In this document: positions 34,060 to 44,896 of the stretch, one piece after another
Layout of the letters: each line of letters starts with the position of its first letter
Position numbering within the stretch: the stretch's first letter is position 1
Source: Erodium maritimum
Lineage: Eukaryota; Streptophyta; Magnoliopsida; Geraniales; Geraniaceae
Direction: 5' to 3'
NCBI GenBank assembly: GCA_963921825.1
Contig: OY997594.1
Span: 14,885,001 to 14,949,000 of the forward strand
Length of the DNA stretch: 64,000 bases
Position numbers and translations under genes: made by a program
The notes under the pieces: generated by a model
Database searches by the model: none
The model's input: only the letters and a program-made list of their open reading frames with translations
What the model was told of the DNA's origin: nothing

Positions 34060-34470
34060 ACGGGCACTCATGGCCACCCAAGACACCAACAGTAAAACAC
34101 GGACTCAACAACCCCACGGGCACTCACGGCCTCCCAAGACACACCAACAGTAACTCACGGGCTCAACAACCCCACGGGCACTCACGGCCTCCCAAGACAC
34201 ACCAACAGTAAAACACGGGCTCTCAACAACCCCACGGGCACTCACAGCCTCCCAAGACACACCAACAGTAACTCACGGGCTCAACAACCCCACGGCACTC
34301 ATGGCCACCCTAGACACAACCGTAATACGGGCTCTCATGGCCACCCAAGACACAACAGTAATACGGGCTCTCATGGCCACCCAAGACACAACAATAAAGT
34401 ACGGGCTCTCATGGCCACCCAAGACACAACGGTAAAGTACGGGCTCTCATGGCCACCCAAGACACAAATT
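34060..34470 (-). repeat. Two adjoining tandem arrays (about 62 bp and 37 bp units) in the solo LTR
   Basis: Units of the type CCCACGGGCACTCACGGCCT plus CCCAAGACACACCAACAGTA repeat about four times. They are followed by about five shorter units of the type ACGGGCTCTCATGGCCACCC plus AAGACACAAC. The shorter unit looks derived from the longer one. Confidence 0.85.
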
Positions 34471-36245
34471 AAACAATCAACCTCTAGGCATAAACAAATG
34501 TCTCTAGTAATTTTAATATCGAAAGTTCACTGCTCCTACGACACTACTAAGTGTCACATGCGCTTCTATTGTTCGATACGTTCATGTATCATACGACACC
34601 ACCCGGTGTCGCCTACCTTTCTAATATTCGATAAACTTACTTAACCCACGACACCCAGGTGTCGCATGTATTTCTACTGTTAACTTTCCCTAATCAGGGC
34701 CTAGATTCGGCTACTTTTCCCTACCTCGTATGCTTTCTCCAAAAGCGCACAAATAAGCTCCGGCGTGATCTTGGTCACTCGCCTAGGTTTCCCTTTCCTC
34801 TGTCTGCAGCACGATCTAAAAGAACACAATTTTAAACGCTTTTAAGCTTGTAGGCATAAACTGAATTTTAATAAACCTGACGCCCAAAAGTAACCCCGAC
34901 GATGTCGATCACTCCTTAACTCCCCAATTACTCGACATTGTCGATATTGGACCCGGAAAGGCCCGATTCGCCCGACATGCAAATCTGCCCGGGTTTTGAA
35001 AACGCCCTTCCGGGGCTCCGAAAATTCCTGTTTTCGTTTCTACGGTCTTAGAATAATTCAAGGGTTCCTAGGCATTCGACGGAATCGAATTCCGACTTCC
35101 GAGTCATTTAATTAGCGTTTAAAGTTTCTAAACCCGTCAATTACAACTTTCACAATTTAAATCCAAATTTCTATCCGGTTGTAGATTAATGACCCGGGGA
35201 ACGTTCTAAACCACCCGAACACGAAACCCTAAAACCCGAGCACGTGGGCCCCACCCGGCCCAACTTGGCCGTGGGTGGCTAGGGCTCAAATGGGCCCGGC
35301 CCACCATGGTGGTGGCCGGCCCTAGCTCTGGCCAGCCACCTCACATGGTGGCCGGAGCTCCCCCCGAGCTCCCGGTCACCGGAAAACGTCCCTCTTCACT
35401 CCCAAAACGTCTCCAACAATCCCTGCACCTCATTTCCACCATAAACTACTCATTTTAACCAAACCCTAACTTTTTAAATTAACCAAAACGAAGATCGGAT
35501 AGTTGCTCACCGTAGAGAATGTCGAGGGGAGTTCGATTCTCCTAGCTTTGAGACGATCCAAGGGTTGGATGAACGAGAAACGTCACAACTTCCCCAACCT
35601 CTTCTCTTTTTCTCTCTTCCTTCTCTCTTCTTTTCTCTCTCTAAAAACACCCCTTTTTCTATTTTTTGATTGAAATGGTCGAACCATCCAATTCCTTTCC
35701 CTTTTGTTTTGTTTTTAAAAAATCAAACTAATACTTAATTAAAAAACTAACACTAAAAGTAGTCTTCTCTTGTCTTGTCCAATAAACCTAACACCACCAC
35801 ATTGGTGACATGTGGTAAGTGGGTCCCACACCTTTTGGAAAATATGTTCTAGATATTTTCCAATCAGATTCGCGAAATTCGGACGTTTCGGGCCCCGAAC
35901 GGGCACTTTTTCCAAGAAATTACGAAACTTGATGGGCTACAAGGAAACTGCTCAACTAAGACCGCTGCGACGACGGCTAAGCTTTTTGGATCCAAAACGG
36001 TCCTCGAATGGACCAAAACGTCGCTTGGTTGACTTTTCCAGCGAAAAGTCAACATTTCCCAAATTGATCAGAAAGTTGCCCTGAGTCCCCCGGAACTCGC
36101 TTTGGTCGATATCGGGGTCAACTTAAGTTCGGTATGACCCTCGGGGTCAATCTTAGGTTTAATTAAGTGTCTGCTTAAAAAATTTAAATTTTCCTGTTTT
36201 TCGCAGGTTTGACTGGCGTTGACCGGGAGTGGTTCTTACAGGCTG

Positions 36246-37715
36246 CATCTTTGTCTATACTGCATAATGTACTTCAGATTTAAGAGTGTGACATTGGTTT
36301 GAGTGCTGAGATAGGGATGCTGTGACAAAGGCTTGGTTGCTGAATTATAAGTACAGTTGAAACCTATTAGTTGGGGTTTGTTGCTGATATTTGGCATAGG
36401 TTTGGTTGCTGAGTTCTAACTTCAGCTGAAACCTATTTACTTGGGGGTTGTTGCTGGGTCTAGGGGTTCTTATTTTGTTGTTATTACCTTTAGTACTGCC
36501 ATAGAGCAGAGTTTCATTTGGGGATGTTTTGTTTGGTGGGAAAGTTAGGTAAGTTAGTTGGTGGTTGTGTCACTAGGGTCATTTCCATTGTGATGTTTCA
36601 GTGTAATTGTGTTTGGAGAGTTGTATTGCTCTTGATCTCATCTACAATTCATAGATGTTTTCCCTTCATTAATAATTGGCTGATAAAAACAGGTGTTCTT
36701 AAGACAACCTGGTATCGTTAGATTTGCAGCTTCATGTGCTTACTTATCCGCATATATTGTATGAACTATCTTTCGTCTGCGATGCAAAATAGGCTTGTTA
36801 TTGCGGGAGAGGCTACCATCCAGGTTTGTTGAGCGTTGCCCCGTATATCCTGGTCGGTGCTGGAAATTTTGGTGGTCTCTAACCAGTCCTCTGGTGTGGT
36901 TTGTCGGGGAAACCGTTCTACTCCCCCGCTCTCAAGCGTTTGGTTGCTCAGATGGTGTCGCTCCGTCTAGGGTTTTGTGGTCGCCTCCATGAGGGCCGAT
37001 TTCTTGACCGCCGTCATGTGGGCCGGTGTCGTGGTTGCTTTCGTGTGGATTGATGTTGTGGCTGCCTCCACGTGGGTCGGGAAGTTTCCACCACCCCCCT
37101 GGATTCTTAGTGTTTGCGCATCTGTGCACGGTTCTCCCTGGATCCCGCTCTATGTAATCAGACTTTTCGAACTCGGATGTTTCTATTCTCCCTCGTCCGT
37201 CTACTTCAATTGTGTCTCCGATCTGCTCTACCGACATCCATTTATTGCCTTGTACTTTAATCATCTCCATCTGGTGTCGTCATCACTATCAGGCAAAGGA
37301 CATCCCCGCTCGTCGTAGTATTCCTCTCAGAATCGACGAAGAACCTGATCATCTAGGGTCGGGGCCCAATGGGGAGTGGATACATATTGGGCCCAAAAAC
37401 AGGTCAGTCCTCTCGGCGTACCAACCATCTTTTGGCTCTATCTAGAAGGGTCATATTTCGTGGGGCGAGGCTGTTTATCCAACCACGAGTCAAAACAACC
37501 ACCCGATTGGGTATTTAGATTTTAGCCTCGCGATATTGTGCTTATATCCAGCTGTCGAACCTATTCTACCATTGTATGTAGAAATCGCTTATGTTTCAGT
37601 CACATGTGTCAGATCACTTGTGTTCGTTTTAAACAGGGGATCCCGACCGCTATCTTAGCTTGTATCGGGTTTATCCCTTAACTCTTGGTGTTGTATTGTT
37701 TGGCTTGATTGAATG
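36246..37715. other. Unassigned region with a local 63-bp duplication
   Basis: GGTTGCTGA...CAGCTGAAACCTATT...TTGGGG...TTGTTGCTG occurs twice near 36327-36450. The stretch 36790-37450 is GC-richer with short frames on both strands (e.g. 36932-37270 minus) that I cannot assign. It may be a decayed retroelement UTR; no ends were found. Confidence 0.35.
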
Positions 37716-38083
37716 AAAGAAAAACTCTAAGAACAAACGGTTATTTGACTATTGAAATCAAAAACTAACTATAGACAAATTTTATTAGCAAATTCATACG
37801 GTACACTTAAGGTAATTACACAAACTAACATTTTTTGTTAGAAATAACGGAAAATTTAATAAAAAAAAGACTAACAAGTGTACTGTTAGTTTTTGAGTTA
37901 AAATAGTCATATGACAATTAGTTCTTAGAGTTTTTTCTAACCATTTCTGTCATTTCTAACATAAAATTTTATTTTCTAACAATTACCTTAAGTCTACTGT
38001 GTTAATTTGACCGACTATTTAGTTTATAGGTAGTTTTTGAACGATACATTCTTACAATAATTAGTTCCTAGTGTTATCCCTTG
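37716..38083. mobile_element. AT-rich foldback/MITE-like inverted repeat
   Basis: The left arm starting AAAACTCTAAGAAC and continuing ATTTGACTATTGAAATCAAA is similar to the complement of two places on the right: 37890-37935 (closer match) and 37985-38075. A long imperfect hairpin of about 355 bp results. No TSD could be fixed and no coding sequence is present. Confidence 0.5.
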
Positions 38084-38276
38084 AATGAATACATACCCTT
38101 ACTAAAAAAATAGAGAGGAGAAGCCGATAATCCTTTGGGAATGCATGTGGTGAGAGTTAAATATGGGGAGGATATTGAAACATTGATGCGATCCAAGGCC
38201 AAACTTAAAAGGTAATACGACCATAATAAAGTTAAGCATTCCTTGCGTGAGCCACTCCAGCGTCTTGGATCTGCTG

Positions 38277-38970
38277 TAAGAGCATGTACAATGGAAAGAC
38301 TTGTATATGAAGCTTGGATGTGATGCTTGGATGCTGATTGTACGAAATAGTGGGACTCAGGACTCAAAATAAGTTGTGTTTTACAATGTGAGACTTGGAT
38401 TGTTAGTGGATGCTGACTGGATGCTGAGTGGTTAATTAATTGATATTTTGTTGTTTTATTTAATTCTTTATCAAAACAGTTTAAATTATATAAAATTGAA
38501 ATAAATGTGAAAAAAATAATTAATGATAATAATAAATAAAGTTAACACGAATAAAAATGAACTTGAACTTTTATTCACCCCCTTTTAATACAACCCAAAA
38601 AAATACATGTTCAAGAATCATTGTGGTGGTGCTGGCGGTGGTGTTTGTTGTTGTCGAAGAGCTTCAAGTTCACCTTCAAGGGTAGTCATGACTCTTGAAA
38701 TTCGGGCCTTAAACGACTCGTGCTCTTCCAACCGGGCTTCGGTGAAGTTGGAGGTATCCGTTTCCTTCATGGAATTGTATTTGTCTAAGTATTTTTCCTT
38801 CTTTTCAGTTAATTGGTATAACAGGCAGGTCCTTGCTAGGTTGCCTTCCTGCCTTGATCGTTCCAGCTCCGTCGTGGCACTTAGTTGGGCCTTAAACGTC
38901 TGAGTACCAATCTGATAAGCATTAGAGACACATATTAGGCTGGGAGATGGCAACAAATTTTGATGTACCA
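38277..38970 (-). other. Possible Harbinger-related remnant with a coiled-coil open frame
   Basis: TAA followed by GAGCATGTACAATGG (38277-38294) resembles a PIF/Harbinger left end. On the minus strand a 112-residue frame (38956-38618) has a charged helical part (QLTEKKEKYLDKYNSM, EARLEEHESFKARISRVMTT) and a QQQTPPPAPPQ tail. This could be the end of an ORF1 accessory protein, but no right terminal repeat or transposase was found. Confidence 0.3.
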
Positions 38971-38974
38971 GTTA

Positions 38975-39738
38975 GAGAGAAGTAACTTGATGGTTTGGAA
39001 AATAAGAGTTCACTTGGAAAATGTTGGCCATGCCCTTAGGGACGGAGAAATGGTCCTTGTCACCGATTGGATGCAAGCAGTGAGCCTTCTGACCTTCGGC
39101 TTCAAGAAGAGGACCATTACAATTGTGATCGTCGAAGCCCCTCAAAAATTGCTAGAACAGAGCAACTGAAAATTGGTAAGGATGGTGACTTATAGAAGCC
39201 TTTGGAACTGAAGGAGGAAAATTCATTCTTTCCAGTTCAATTCTGTAAGATACAGGAAGAACAAAGCACGTCGGAGGCAGAAAATCCATCGTTGACTCAC
39301 TGTATGGGCCTTTTCAGCGATGTGTTCCAGACACCCACGCAATTACCGTCGCGACGTGAACATGACCACTAGATTCCCCTCCTACCCAGCGCTAGACCAG
39401 TGACCGTCCAATCGTGCAGATATATCATAGAACATAAGAACACCATTGAGGCCCTAATTGATGAAGTGATTAGTACAGGCATTGTGAAGCGTAACTCCAG
39501 TCCTTACTCGTTCCATGTGCTCTTAGTCAAGAAGAGGGATGGTACCTGAAGGTTTTGCATCGACTATAGATCTCTAAACGAGATCACGATCAAAGATCTC
39601 TTTCCCATTCCCACAGTTCAGGAGCAACTTGACGAACTTGCAAACACTAAATGGTTTTCAAAATTGACTTAAGAGTCGGTTATCACCAGATAAAATTGAG
39701 TGAGGAAGATGTCCGAGGTTCATTATGAATTTTGCATC
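38975..39738 (+). pseudogene. Gypsy protease tail and RT N-terminus
   Basis: HALRDGEMVLVTDWMQAVSL parallels the conserved GMDWL segment after the aspartic protease. It is followed by LFSDVFQTPTQLPSRREHDH, then AGT motifs IVKRNSSPYSFHVLLVKKRD and [37 protein letters not shown] (after a frame change) and HYEF. RT motif A is present but the YxDD block is lost. Stops are near 39170, 39548 and 39670. Confidence 0.8.
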
Positions 39739-40740
39739 TTGTTTCCCAAGGGTACACTTAACAACCCGTCATTGACTATGACGAGACCTTCAGCCCTTTG
39801 GTCAAACCAGCCACCTTCCAAACCATCCTCAGTCTATCCCTCTCTCGTTATTGGCCCGTCCACCAGCTAGATGTTTAGAATGCATTTCTTCACGGTGATC
39901 TTTCTGAGACTTTTTATATGAAACAACCCCTAGCTTTCAAGACCCCTATTTTTCTGGTCACGTTTGTTGTCTCAAGAAGGCTCTATATGGCCTTAATCTA
40001 GCTCCTCGTCCTTGGTATCAGCGTTTTGGTTCCTACCTTCTCTCCATCGGATTTGTCAGTAGTGGGGCAAATACCTCCCTCTTTATCTACCGTGATGGTT
40101 CTCTTATTGCATTCTTCCTACTCTATGTTGATGATATCCTACTCACTACGTCTTCACTTACTCTCCTTTCCACTATCACAGACCACCTTAGCTCGGAATT
40201 TTCTATAAAAAAAACCTTGGACCCCTCCATTACTTTCTCGGTATCTCGGTCACTCGCACCTCCTCTAGTCTTTTTCTGTGTCAAGAGAAATTCGCTCGTG
40301 AAATTCTTGCTCGTGCCAACATGTCTTCCTGCAAATCGTGTCTTACCCCTATTGATACCAAATCCAAACTCTCCTTCTCCTTCGGTCCCTCGGTCTTTGA
40401 TCCTTACTATATCGTAGTCTAGGGGGTGCCCTTCAATATCTCACCTTCACTCACCCTGATATATCTTATGCTGCTCACCAAATTTATTTATGTATGCATG
40501 ATCCTCCTGAGCCCATTTCGCTACACTTAAACGTATTCTCCGTTACATTCAAGGCACGCTATCTCATGGTCTTCATCTTCGCCCTTCTCATGCCCTTTCT
40601 CTTGTTGCTTATTCTGATGCGGACTGGGCAAGTTGTCCTGACACTCGTCGTTCTACTTCTGGCTATTGTGTTTTTCGTGGTCCTAACCTTATCTCTTGGT
40701 CATCCAAAAGACAACATGTTGTGTCCCAAGGTTCAATGAT
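39739..40740 (+). pseudogene. Copia reverse transcriptase/RNase H fragment fused into gypsy
   Basis: Starting with LVSQGYTQQPVIDYDETFSP in broken frames, then HQLDV, NAFLHGDLSETF, CLKKALYGLNLAPRPWYQRF, catalytic LLYVDDILLTTSS (near 40110), NLGPLHYFLGISVTRTSSSL and the start of RNase H (SDADWASCPDTRRSTSGYCV in a shifted frame near 40610-40670). It lacks integrase, the second half of RNase H and LTRs. The join to gypsy is inside the RT of both, near 39738, with no TSD. Confidence 0.85.
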
Positions 40741-40768
40741 GTGTTGAAAATCTAATGCTCCTTATTCC

Positions 40769-40959
40769 TTACTAGTGTCTTCCATGTTGTTTTCCGCTTC
40801 TCTTACCTTTTTTATACTAAACTTTCTTATTCCCATTTTGAAAGTTACCCCTTACTTGTTTCTTTTATGTTCTTTCTATTTCAACGTTTCTAGACAAATC
40901 AAATGTTTTTATTTGATTCTTCTATCCCCACTCCAACAGTTACGTACTCTCGAAGAGAG
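40769..40959. repeat. Dispersed ~195-bp repeat, copy B
   Basis: Homologous to 32735-32930 (about 85 percent by eye), same orientation, ending TCTCGAAGAGAG. It lies directly between the copia remnant and the minus-strand LINE. Confidence 0.75.
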
Positions 40960-40997
40960 ATTAAGGTGTTTTTTAGACAATTTGATAAATTTGGTTT

Positions 40998-43081
40998 TTT
41001 TGACTAAAAAGTACGAATTTTATTAGTAGCAAAACTTAACAAAGAAATGCGTCAAAGAACAGACTCTTTGACCACTCAAAAAGAACACAAAGAGAATCGT
41101 CTCAAAGTTCTTTTTATCAATATAACCACCATAGATGGTTTTGAAAGATATTGATATTGGTATGCCTCGACAGCCGCCATAAAGACAAAAAGAAAAGGTG
41201 GGTGGTGAGAAGACGGCACTGGAAGTCTCGGTCCAATTCATGAGCCAAGGCTGCATCAGCAGAAGGAGGTATGACCTATATTAGAAATCTCTCCAAAGGC
41301 GGTCCGTCCCTGAGGTTCTTGGTGTCTAACATTCCTCCTGGCGAGGCTGTTTACCAGCCCTCGCCTGATCATTCTGAGACACGTCCACAGCAAGTCGCTT
41401 GATCCTAGCAATAGAAGGGACGCCAATATCTTCCAAGCCAGCAGCACCGGGCTCCCCTCCCCTCAAATATGGTGTTGGAGCTGTAGGACCCTGATCACCC
41501 AAAAGTTGGCCTGGAACCAATTTCTTCCAGCCCTAGTCAACTCCCTCGACCCCCCGAGCCACTTTGTCGGTAGGTACAACACTCGGATACCCTCCTTGGG
41601 AACCCCTGAGAACCGGGGGACCCTTATGTACAACACGTAGGGATGGCTCCCCAAATCCCGGAGGTGTTTGCTTCGGTTCCTCCCAATCCGTGGCATAGGA
41701 TTTATTCTGTTTGTCCTTCTGATATTTCAGCATAAAAGTCCCAAACTTCAGGTCGCCTCGGACTTTCAACTTGTTATCTCGCACCACGTGTCCTATCCTC
41801 CCGCAGTTATAACAGAACCAGCAAGTTTAGTGTAAGTAAGGTCGACCTTGACCGGATCCGGAAAATTAGCAAATTGGAGCACCAACCCTCGACGAAGAGG
41901 TTGTTCCATGAGATGCCAGTAGCGGACCCTCATTGTACAACCCTAGCACATTCTCCACTGATCGCATGGCACCGTCACACAAGACCCTAACGTGTCGCCA
42001 ATTGTACGACCCGCCGCTTATGTACGAACCAACGATGGGAGACCCCTCACGTGGACCCAAAGTTGTAGGCGATCCAACGCAGGGGGATCCCGAGCACAAG
42101 GGATGAGGTCCCCCAACAGTAAGGGTCAACCATCAAAGCACCAGGGCTCGTTGTCCCTTATCCAAGCCCTAGCCTCAGTCGTTGCAAAGTAGAAACCGAA
42201 CAAACCCGGTCCCAGGTCCTTAACGACCAGCCCATCCGAAGCCTTGCCTCATGCAGCAGTGATAACCCTCAAAAGTAACTCCTTTTGAGGTGTCTTATCC
42301 AACCAGAGCCGTCCTGCCATTCCCCACTGCTGCCGAGATATAACAGTTGAATTAACCGGAGAATAAGGAATCAATACCTCAACCTCCTCGTCATCCTCTA
42401 TTGAGCAAGAAGAGACCTTGTCCTGAAGCGCCGACATCTGGGCCTGAAACTCCAGATCATCCGCTGTTGGAGGAGACGGTGGGTCCTCCGAGGATAGGTC
42501 CGATCTCCCCCGCACCATCACCTCTGGGATCGTTAGACAAGCCGGGATTAGAGGGATCCTATCCCAATTAGGCAGACGCCTCCCCGAACCCAGCATGAGG
42601 CGTTCTGGGTTGGGAAGATCCGATGGCTGCTTCGCCCGAGGCACGACCTCGGGGTCTTGCCTTTAGTAGGGTCACGGTAGAAAGGAGGATCCAACTCAGA
42701 GGGTGGAGGTACTGAAACATTGAGGGGAGGGGTTGTAACCGGCGGGAGGACCGAAACCCTAGGCAGCGCCTCAGTACCTAGGGTTGGCACTGTCGCTTTA
42801 GGTTTGGCGGCGCCGATCGAGCTTTAATCGGACGGCCCCGACGCAACTTAGTCGGTGGCATCTGCATCGTACCAATAGCGAACGTAATCATCGCCTAGGA
42901 TAGCGGAGGCGACGAGGTTGTAGAGGCCGGCTTGGTTGGGGTATCGCTCAGTTCCGTGGTGGTGAGAAGGGCGGGGACATCAGGCACGATCGAGACTTGT
43001 TTGGGTCTCCTTCGCCGGCGGGTCTTAGGCGCCACAGAAGGTCCTGCAGCCACTCCTTCCGGGGACGCCTTGTGCATGGGT
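40998..43081 (-). mobile_element. ORF1-only LINE of DUF4283 type, minus strand
   Basis: The left end, TTTTTTTGACTAAAAAGTAC followed by TTTTATTAG, is the complement of a LINE 3' end. The right end is set by resumption of gypsy RT sequence near 43082. The interior encodes a DUF4283/zinc-knuckle ORF1 on the minus strand that runs directly into a short 3' UTR. No ORF2 is present. No convincing TSD was found, so the right boundary is approximate. Confidence 0.7.
41256..42644 (-). pseudogene. LINE ORF1: DUF4283 plus CCHC knuckle, broken
   Basis: Minus strand, several frames: a proline-rich N-terminus, then WGMAGRLWLDKTPQKELLLR, GLVVKDLGPGLFGFYFATTE, NEPWCFDG and LQLWVHVRGLPSLVRT (the DUF4283 core), then CWFCYNCGRIGHVVRDN near 41810. 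This is a zinc knuckle CX2CX4HX4C whose last Cys is replaced by Asn. A basic, Trp-containing tail follows to a stop near 41256. Such proteins are the nucleic-acid-binding ORF1 products of plant L1 elements. Frame changes and stops are scattered (near 42250, 42130, 41820). Confidence 0.75.
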
Positions 43082-43084
43082 GTC

Positions 43085-44895
43085 GAGCTTTGACTGAGCT
43101 TTTGAAGAAGACCACATTGTTTCCCTGAATGGAGAAGGAAGAAGGCAGTTTTCAAGAACTCAAGAGGACCCTAAGTTCAGCGTCAGTAATTGCGTTTCCG
43201 GACTTCACCAAACCATTCATCGTTGAGACCGACGAATCGAAGCACGACACTAGTGTCGTCCTCATGCAATAAGGTCAATCGTTAGCCTTCTTGAGCAGGG
43301 CATTGGGACCCAGGAAAACCACTATCTCCACCTAGAGGAAGGAGATGTTAGCGATGATCCTTGTAGTGCAACGATGGAGACAGTATCTACAACACGATGA
43401 ATTCATCATCCGTACTGATCAATAGAGTTTGAAATTTATGATGGAGCAACGATTAGTTACATTGTTCCAACAAAAGTGGTTTGCCAAGATGTTGGGATTG
43501 TCATACAAAATCGAGTACAAACCAGGAACAGCGAACCAAGTCACTGATGGTTTGTTCCGAAGAGCTCACCTAGAGCTTGGATTGATAGCAGCAATGGTGC
43601 CAGCATGGGTTTCGGAGGAAATAGCGAGCTATGAGGGAGAGCTAGAAGCATAAGGTTTGATTCGTCGCTTGACAATCAGCTTCACACGATTCCTGGATAC
43701 GAGCTGAAACAGGGATTGATTTTAACACAAGGGAAGGTCTACATTGGGTTAACGACTAAAGCCCACCAGAAAATCATCCTGGCACTCCACGATTCGGCTA
43801 TGGGAGGCTACTCGGGCACGAGATTCACAACCCATAGAGTCCTAGCTCATTTCCGGTGGCCACATTTGGCATGGGATGTTAAGGCTTTCGTCGCCGCCTG
43901 CGATACTTGCCAACGCTGCAAAATAGAGACGGTGGCATACCCTGGCCTGTTGTAACCTCTTCCCATCCCAAAACGTCCCTGGTTGGACATCTTGTTGGAC
44001 TTTATCGAATGAGTGTCTCTATTAAGAGGGCTCGACACGATCTGGTCATTGTGGACCATTTTTTCAAGTATAGGCATTTCGTGGGGCTCAAGCATCTGTT
44101 CAAGACAACGAGTGTCGTACAAGCATTTCTGGACCATGTCTACAAATTCCACGGGGCTCCGAGGACAATGGTCTCAGACCGAGACAAGGTGTTCGTCATC
44201 TGACCACACTACAATTACTCGGTACCAAGTTACATACCTCGACGGTGTACCATCCACAAACGGACGGACAAACAAAACGAGTCAACCAATGTCCAAAGAA
44301 CAATCTCCGTCTCAACATGCATCACATGCCTAAGCATTGGTCTCGTTGGTTGTCCCTTTTCGAGTATTAGTACAATACAGCTGACCACACTGCAATTCGA
44401 ACAACTCCTTTTGAAGTGATGTATGATTGCGCCCCTGTTTCACCGTTATAGTCCATTTTCAACACATCCGTGGAAGCAGTAGAGTCGTTTGCACGCGATA
44501 GAGAAGGAGCTTGGAAACTGATTCAGTACAACCTCGCCATTTCCCGAGACAGAGCCAAAGCTCAGGCAGATAACCATCATATTAAACGTCATTTCAATGA
44601 TGGAGATTGATTTTACCTCCGCCTCCAACTGTGCCTACAGAACACGGTGGAGATGCGCCGCAATTTGAAACTCTCAGCACGGTACGTTGGCCCTTTCCAA
44701 GTTCTAAGGAAGGTGAGCATCATCGTGTACACATTGAAGCTTCCGAAGTCATCTCGAATCCACCTCACTTTCCATGTGTCCTTACTAAAGAAGAAGATCG
44801 ACGATCAGCACACAATGATCACTACGCTCCCAAAAGTTTTCGACTCTGGGCAGCTAAAAATTGAGCCAATCAAGATCCTATATACACATGTATGA
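43085..44895 (+). pseudogene. Gypsy RNase H, integrase and post-integrase region
   Basis: RT end ALTELLKK, then FQELKRTLSSASVIAFPDFT and PFIVETDESKHDTSVVLMQ (RNase H, D present), YKIEYKPGTANQVTDGLFRR, then integrase zinc-finger HDSAMGGYSGTRFTTHRVLA and CDTCQRCK (HHCC). Integrase core words are PWLDILLDFI, TMVSDRDKVF and YHPQTDGQTKRVNQ in shifting frames. The C-terminal segment is [30 protein letters not shown]. Stops and frame changes lie near 43269, 43424, 43653, 43953, 44203, 44370 and 44449. Confidence 0.85.
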
Positions 44896-44896
44896 T

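Larger units (their letters stand above)
33052..36240 (-). mobile_element. Solo LTR (3189 bp), minus strand, perfect 5-bp TSD
   Basis: It begins TGTCACGCCTTTAATTTC and ends GTGGTTCTTACA, so the LTR reads TGTAAGAACC...GGCGTGACA on the minus strand. GGCTG lies at 33047-33051 and 36241-36245. On the minus strand it has donor-like CGAGGTAGGGAA (GT at 34724), tandem arrays (33640-34470), the hairpin GAGCGAACGCTC (near 33335) and acceptor-like CCTACAG|GT (33307). It is a third member of the family, diverged at the terminus (ATTAAAGGCGTGACA instead of GGATTTGGGGCGTGACA). Confidence 0.92.
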
